Positions 63,001 to 64,000 of a DNA stretch of 64,000 nucleotides are shown piece after piece. Position 1 is the stretch's first letter. The number at the start of each line of letters is the position of its first letter. Both the position numbers and the translations under genes were made by a program. Source of the stretch: Porticoccus sp964395715 (lineage in GTDB: Bacteria > Pseudomonadota > Gammaproteobacteria > Pseudomonadales > Porticoccaceae); contig CAYNAU010000001.1 in NCBI GenBank assembly GCA_964395715.1, forward strand, positions 372,001 to 436,000. Direction: 5' to 3'. Under the pieces are notes generated by a model. It ran no database searches. It saw only the letters and a program-made list of their open reading frames with translations, and had not been told where the DNA came from.

Positions 63001-63039
63001 CAACCAGGCCAGACCCTGCAATTTTCCCTGCTGCTCCAT
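57007..63039 (-). CDS. chpA: ChpA-type hybrid chemotaxis kinase
   Basis: A 2010-residue CheA-like kinase for type IV pilus control. Four histidine phosphotransfer-type modules are visible: HGSLK (His52), HTLKGGGRM (His666), HTLKGSARM (His843) and HTFKGGARM (His1260), joined by long helical and acidic linkers. Then come dimerisation and ATPase domains (IRNSIDHGMEPG, LSDDGRGLN, GRGVGMDVV), a CheW domain and a C-terminal receiver (VVDDSVTVRK, LLDIEMPRMDG). It starts directly after the pilK stop. P. aeruginosa ChpA is longer (about 2470). Confidence 0.94.
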   Translation of the reverse strand: MEQQGKLQGLAWLADEVETSLNEAAEALEVFLVHSENDEPMRRCLALIHEVHGSLKMAECHGPLLLAGEMEQVAQRILDRRVMNIADAGAVLIQAILTLPGYLQQLLNSRQDQPETLLLLLNELRAIKSEPLVSETAYFTPQMLASEQLSKSYNRQPDPVAMTNLLRKLRQMYQYALLGVVKGEKVEENFSYLDKVFSRLRELSKGMPREPLWNVVLALLEGIAGKDIKLGQAVQMLLRQLEVEIRRLSQAGYDGLMQPMPQILLKNLLFYIAHGKSQGARSTLIRELYHLDEALPDVLVEEANNSFSALYQNDTAKAMVAVLEEEFSRLKEALAQLVEAPGDFQGLMTEADERLKRIADSMLMLGRQEQYQLIDEARSLWSSFQQHPEDRSGLLALADKLVLAENGLQGWLEQNRQLIEGVTTSKAMQVELNRAQLALLTEAKSGLEKIKDVIVDFIASQWQRDKLADVPQLLMDVKGALAVLEQERAARVLTACQRYLSEEVLAEHSVPNWNMLDSLAEALTSIEYFLDVLDQRDADSEDMILSLAEKSVAKLGYPVAGLDQPDSSATIPVLTPDTDGTVDSVEETTPAEQVHDEDVVAAEPVGETPAEPASEKHDEPQVDDEIVEVFLEEVDEVMETLREQYQLWVEQPDSEEPLTEVRRAFHTLKGGGRMVGAETLGELAWQLENLLNKALEKRVVVTPTLMAVVELTLEVIPEISEAFRLRRKPQRAEYVGQLMIAAEALAKGEEIALPQFDTDEVNTEQGSETQSAVGAGAADSGIAEQAVDSPEEPAIDPEAMELLSIFSEEAMQHLATIAQFVEAQRQAAPVYAPPSSDLQAALHTLKGSARMAGVESIGDLATPLENFVKELYTYQLNVDSDIVDLLGDADTYCRLSLSTVPSLGRVEEIPELPGFLERLSELRDRAMAVVLHSEEKASSHRVSPDLLNLLMTEGMQALLDAEDMLRHWQQAPEDQTIFGQFSDELSKVAEAAERAGVQPMQQLAQLLGAAYQQILSVNRQAEDELLTTLVKAHHELLGMVDAVAANQDLTPCSDSLQQALSDIATALPTPSVSDTGEAPTDISEISAESTVAYTPVAENNEVVEEPRQFAPESVEVSSPVSEAEPGQPVETFVEENNEAVEASQVYSTELVEPSLPVFEAEQVADTATEESNLSEELPVETQDLSDGSEPPEGEAEGQEAAATDEFQVASINREDIDLEILEIFISEADELLEDIDRGLQQWAQDWQDQNSIESLKRALHTFKGGARMASLQQLGELSHDFETEILTLESHRDRLNEDVFRGLLRRQDHLLAALTAARQLFSEEEPAAPQLEAVTEPAVPVESERQEVLPEQDQPTGEVNSAEFQPTVLAQPVTEGQAAEELLPEIVEPVAPQQQRQLAGQQDTIKVSAPLLESLVNLTGETSISRGRAEQQVNDFAYTLEEMQSTIARLKDQVRRIGMETEAHMMFRQEQLDALNTPEGFDPLEMDRYSHLQQLSQSLLESAYDLQDLKETLAEKARGAESHLMGQARIVTDLQERLMRMRLVPFTRIVPRLRRIVRQVSDELGKKVDLKLVNIDGEMDRSVMEQMLAPLEHMIRNSIDHGMEPGADRLAAGKPETGTISVGLVREGGDILLQLSDDGRGLNTEAIRQRAIDRELIPADNNLDDQDVIQFIFEPGFSTAEKVSQVSGRGVGMDVVNSQVRELGGTIQIHSQPGQGTQFIIRLPFTVSVNRALMIEMNGELYALPLSSVDGVVRMSPSELEQYYRHPDSRLEYAGEQYEVRYLGSLITEGAAPRIDTSLQSVFLVLVHSETRRYAVQVDGLAGSAEIVAKSLGLPFSKVPGLSGATLMGDGRVVIILDMLGLLRAEVVARASVEVHDSKQDRDQSSAICAMVVDDSVTVRKVTSRFLEREGFDVLTARDGVEAMKLLEDHRPDVMLLDIEMPRMDGFEVAKRVKGSNALRSIPIIMITSRTGDKHRDRAFALGVERYMGKPYQEDELLTAMSEVIQLAEQ

Positions 63040-63858
63040 CTAGCACTCCCTGTCGCTTTCAGCACGGACAAATACCAGGACGTCATCCGCACGCTGGCGC
63101 TGTAGACCGGGGACCGGTCGGGACAGGTATTCGCCGGGGCCCAGCACCAGAAAGCCACCCGGTTTCAGGCAACTCGCCAACCGTTCAACCAGTGCCGTGC
63201 GCTGCCTGTCGCTGAAGTACACCAGTACATGCTGGCAAAAAATAACATCCATACCTCGGGTTTCATCCGGCCACTGATCATCGACCAGATTAATTTTGCG
63301 AAATTGCACCCGATCGCGTAACTCCCGTGCGATAGCAACCTGCTGCTCAGTGACGGCTTCAAAAGCAGATTGTTCTTCCACTGTGAGACTTTGAATGGCA
63401 GCCCGGGGATAAAACCCCTGCTCGGCCTGGGCCAGGGCTACCTCGGAAATATCCGAAGCCAGAATCTGAACTCGGTCCAAGGGCACATGTTGTCCCGCGG
63501 TGATGGCCATAGAGCAGGCTTCTTCGCCAGTGGCACAGCCCGCGCTCCACAGTTTCAGAGTGTCGGCAGTTGAATCGCCTGATCGCGAACGCAGAAATTG
63601 CGCCAGAAAATCAAACGAGGGACGGTGGCGGAAAAAACCGGTTTCCCGAATCAGCACATGTTCCAGCAGTTGTTGCCACCAGCGATCCAGAGACGCGACT
63701 GGCCTGACATGGGTGTCGCTGAAACACTGCAGCTGTCTGACCAACCCACGGCGCACATGAGCCTCCCAGGCGGGGGTCACGCAAACGCCGGTTCTGGTTT
63801 CCAGCAAGGCTGCCCAGCGACTAAAGGTTCGGTCACTCAACGCCACTACCTGATCCAT
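63040..63858 (-). CDS. pilK: CheR-type chemoreceptor methyltransferase (PilK)
   Basis: A 272-residue SAM-dependent methyltransferase that methylates receptor glutamates. It has the CheR N-terminal helical part, RETGFFRHRPSFDFL, the SAM motif LKLWSAGCATGEEACSMAI, ILASDISEVALAQA and DVIFCQHVLVYFS. It lies between a probable pilJ and chpA, the pilJ-pilK-chpA order of Pseudomonas. Confidence 0.93.
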   Translation of the reverse strand: MDQVVALSDRTFSRWAALLETRTGVCVTPAWEAHVRRGLVRQLQCFSDTHVRPVASLDRWWQQLLEHVLIRETGFFRHRPSFDFLAQFLRSRSGDSTADTLKLWSAGCATGEEACSMAITAGQHVPLDRVQILASDISEVALAQAEQGFYPRAAIQSLTVEEQSAFEAVTEQQVAIARELRDRVQFRKINLVDDQWPDETRGMDVIFCQHVLVYFSDRQRTALVERLASCLKPGGFLVLGPGEYLSRPVPGLQRQRADDVLVFVRAESDREC

Positions 63859-63887
63859 AGGGATTCTCCGTCAGGTACTCAGGTGTA

Positions 63888-64000
63888 TTACAGGGTTGAA
63901 GTTGTCTGTTTCGAGCTTTCCTCTTCCGTCTCTTCCTCACTGTAGAAATCTTCTGTCAGCGCATCAAAGTCCAGCTCATCATCAGGGTCCGTTTCCTGGA
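63888..64000 (-). CDS. C-terminal tail of a gene cut by the window edge, probable pilJ
   Basis: A frame open to the edge encodes a 36-residue acidic tail (about ELDFDALTEDFYSEEETEEE, then Ser/Thr/Gln) and stops 29 bases before pilK. Placement suggests the chemoreceptor PilJ, but no receptor domain is visible in this stretch, and the tail has no NWETF-type CheR tether. Confidence 0.5.
   Translation of the reverse strand, partial: QETDPDDELDFDALTEDFYSEEETEEESSKQTTSTL

Overview
The window comes from the chromosome of a free-living, probably marine gammaproteobacterium. By eye it is about 57% G+C and densely coded. The gene order dsbD / aroQ-accB-accC-prmA-(zinc ribbon)-dusB-fis-purH-purD and coq7 ... 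osmC / crp-vfr / trpC-trpD-trpG-trpE-rpe resembles Pseudomonas. FabY, a carboxy(nor)spermidine polyamine pathway, a PHA synthase-depolymerase pair and a Chp-type twitching/chemotaxis cluster would suit the Cellvibrionales (Spongiibacteraceae, Porticoccaceae or Halieaceae type). That placement is inference; there is no rRNA in the window. One 100-N assembly gap lies inside a hexanucleotide repeat. Layout, left to right. 0-8 kb: a truncated leftward gene with a perfect CRP site upstream, the PBP1b operon (mrcB with its LpoP-like activator), a PfkB sugar/adenosine kinase, a PAS-GGDEF-EAL c-di-GMP protein, DUF2333 and a PCuAC copper chaperone. 8-19 kb: dsbD, then fatty-acid (accBC), ribosome/tRNA modification (prmA, dusB), Fis and purine genes (purH, purD), with a striking leader structure before purD. 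19-32 kb: an MBL hydrolase, coq7, a LysR regulator, a gene-free stretch holding two tandem structured RNAs, OsmC and Crp, the trpEGDC operon, rpe, and a TetR-controlled AbfD/HpaB-like flavoprotein with an isochorismatase-fold enzyme. 32-41 kb: purU, a small K+ channel-like protein, ubiD, an orphan EncFtn-type ferritin, and the polyamine operon speA - carboxy(nor)spermidine dehydrogenase - nspC. 41-50 kb: fabY divergent from a GlxA/AraC-type regulator, an AT-rich apeA-like HEPN defence gene, a cytochrome b561 pair, and a FIST sensor coupled to a diguanylate cyclase. 50-64 kb: beta-alanine/malonate semialdehyde catabolism, MaoC, phaZ, phaC, and the Chp cluster (CheW-like, 2010-residue ChpA, PilK, and the tail of a probable PilJ). 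Main points of interest: the AT-rich ApeA-type abortive-infection gene; the two tandem RNAs with C-rich anti-Shine-Dalgarno segments beside the LysR gene; the purD leader, whose hairpin loop is complementary to the purD ribosome binding site; the ferritin that keeps the EncFtn metal site but has no encapsulin-targeting tail; the AbfD homologue that has lost two of four iron-sulfur ligands; and the apparently leaderless AraC-type gene whose promoter carries two identical 11-bp repeats spaced 21 bp apart. No tRNA, rRNA, CRISPR array, insertion sequence, integrase or prophage was seen.
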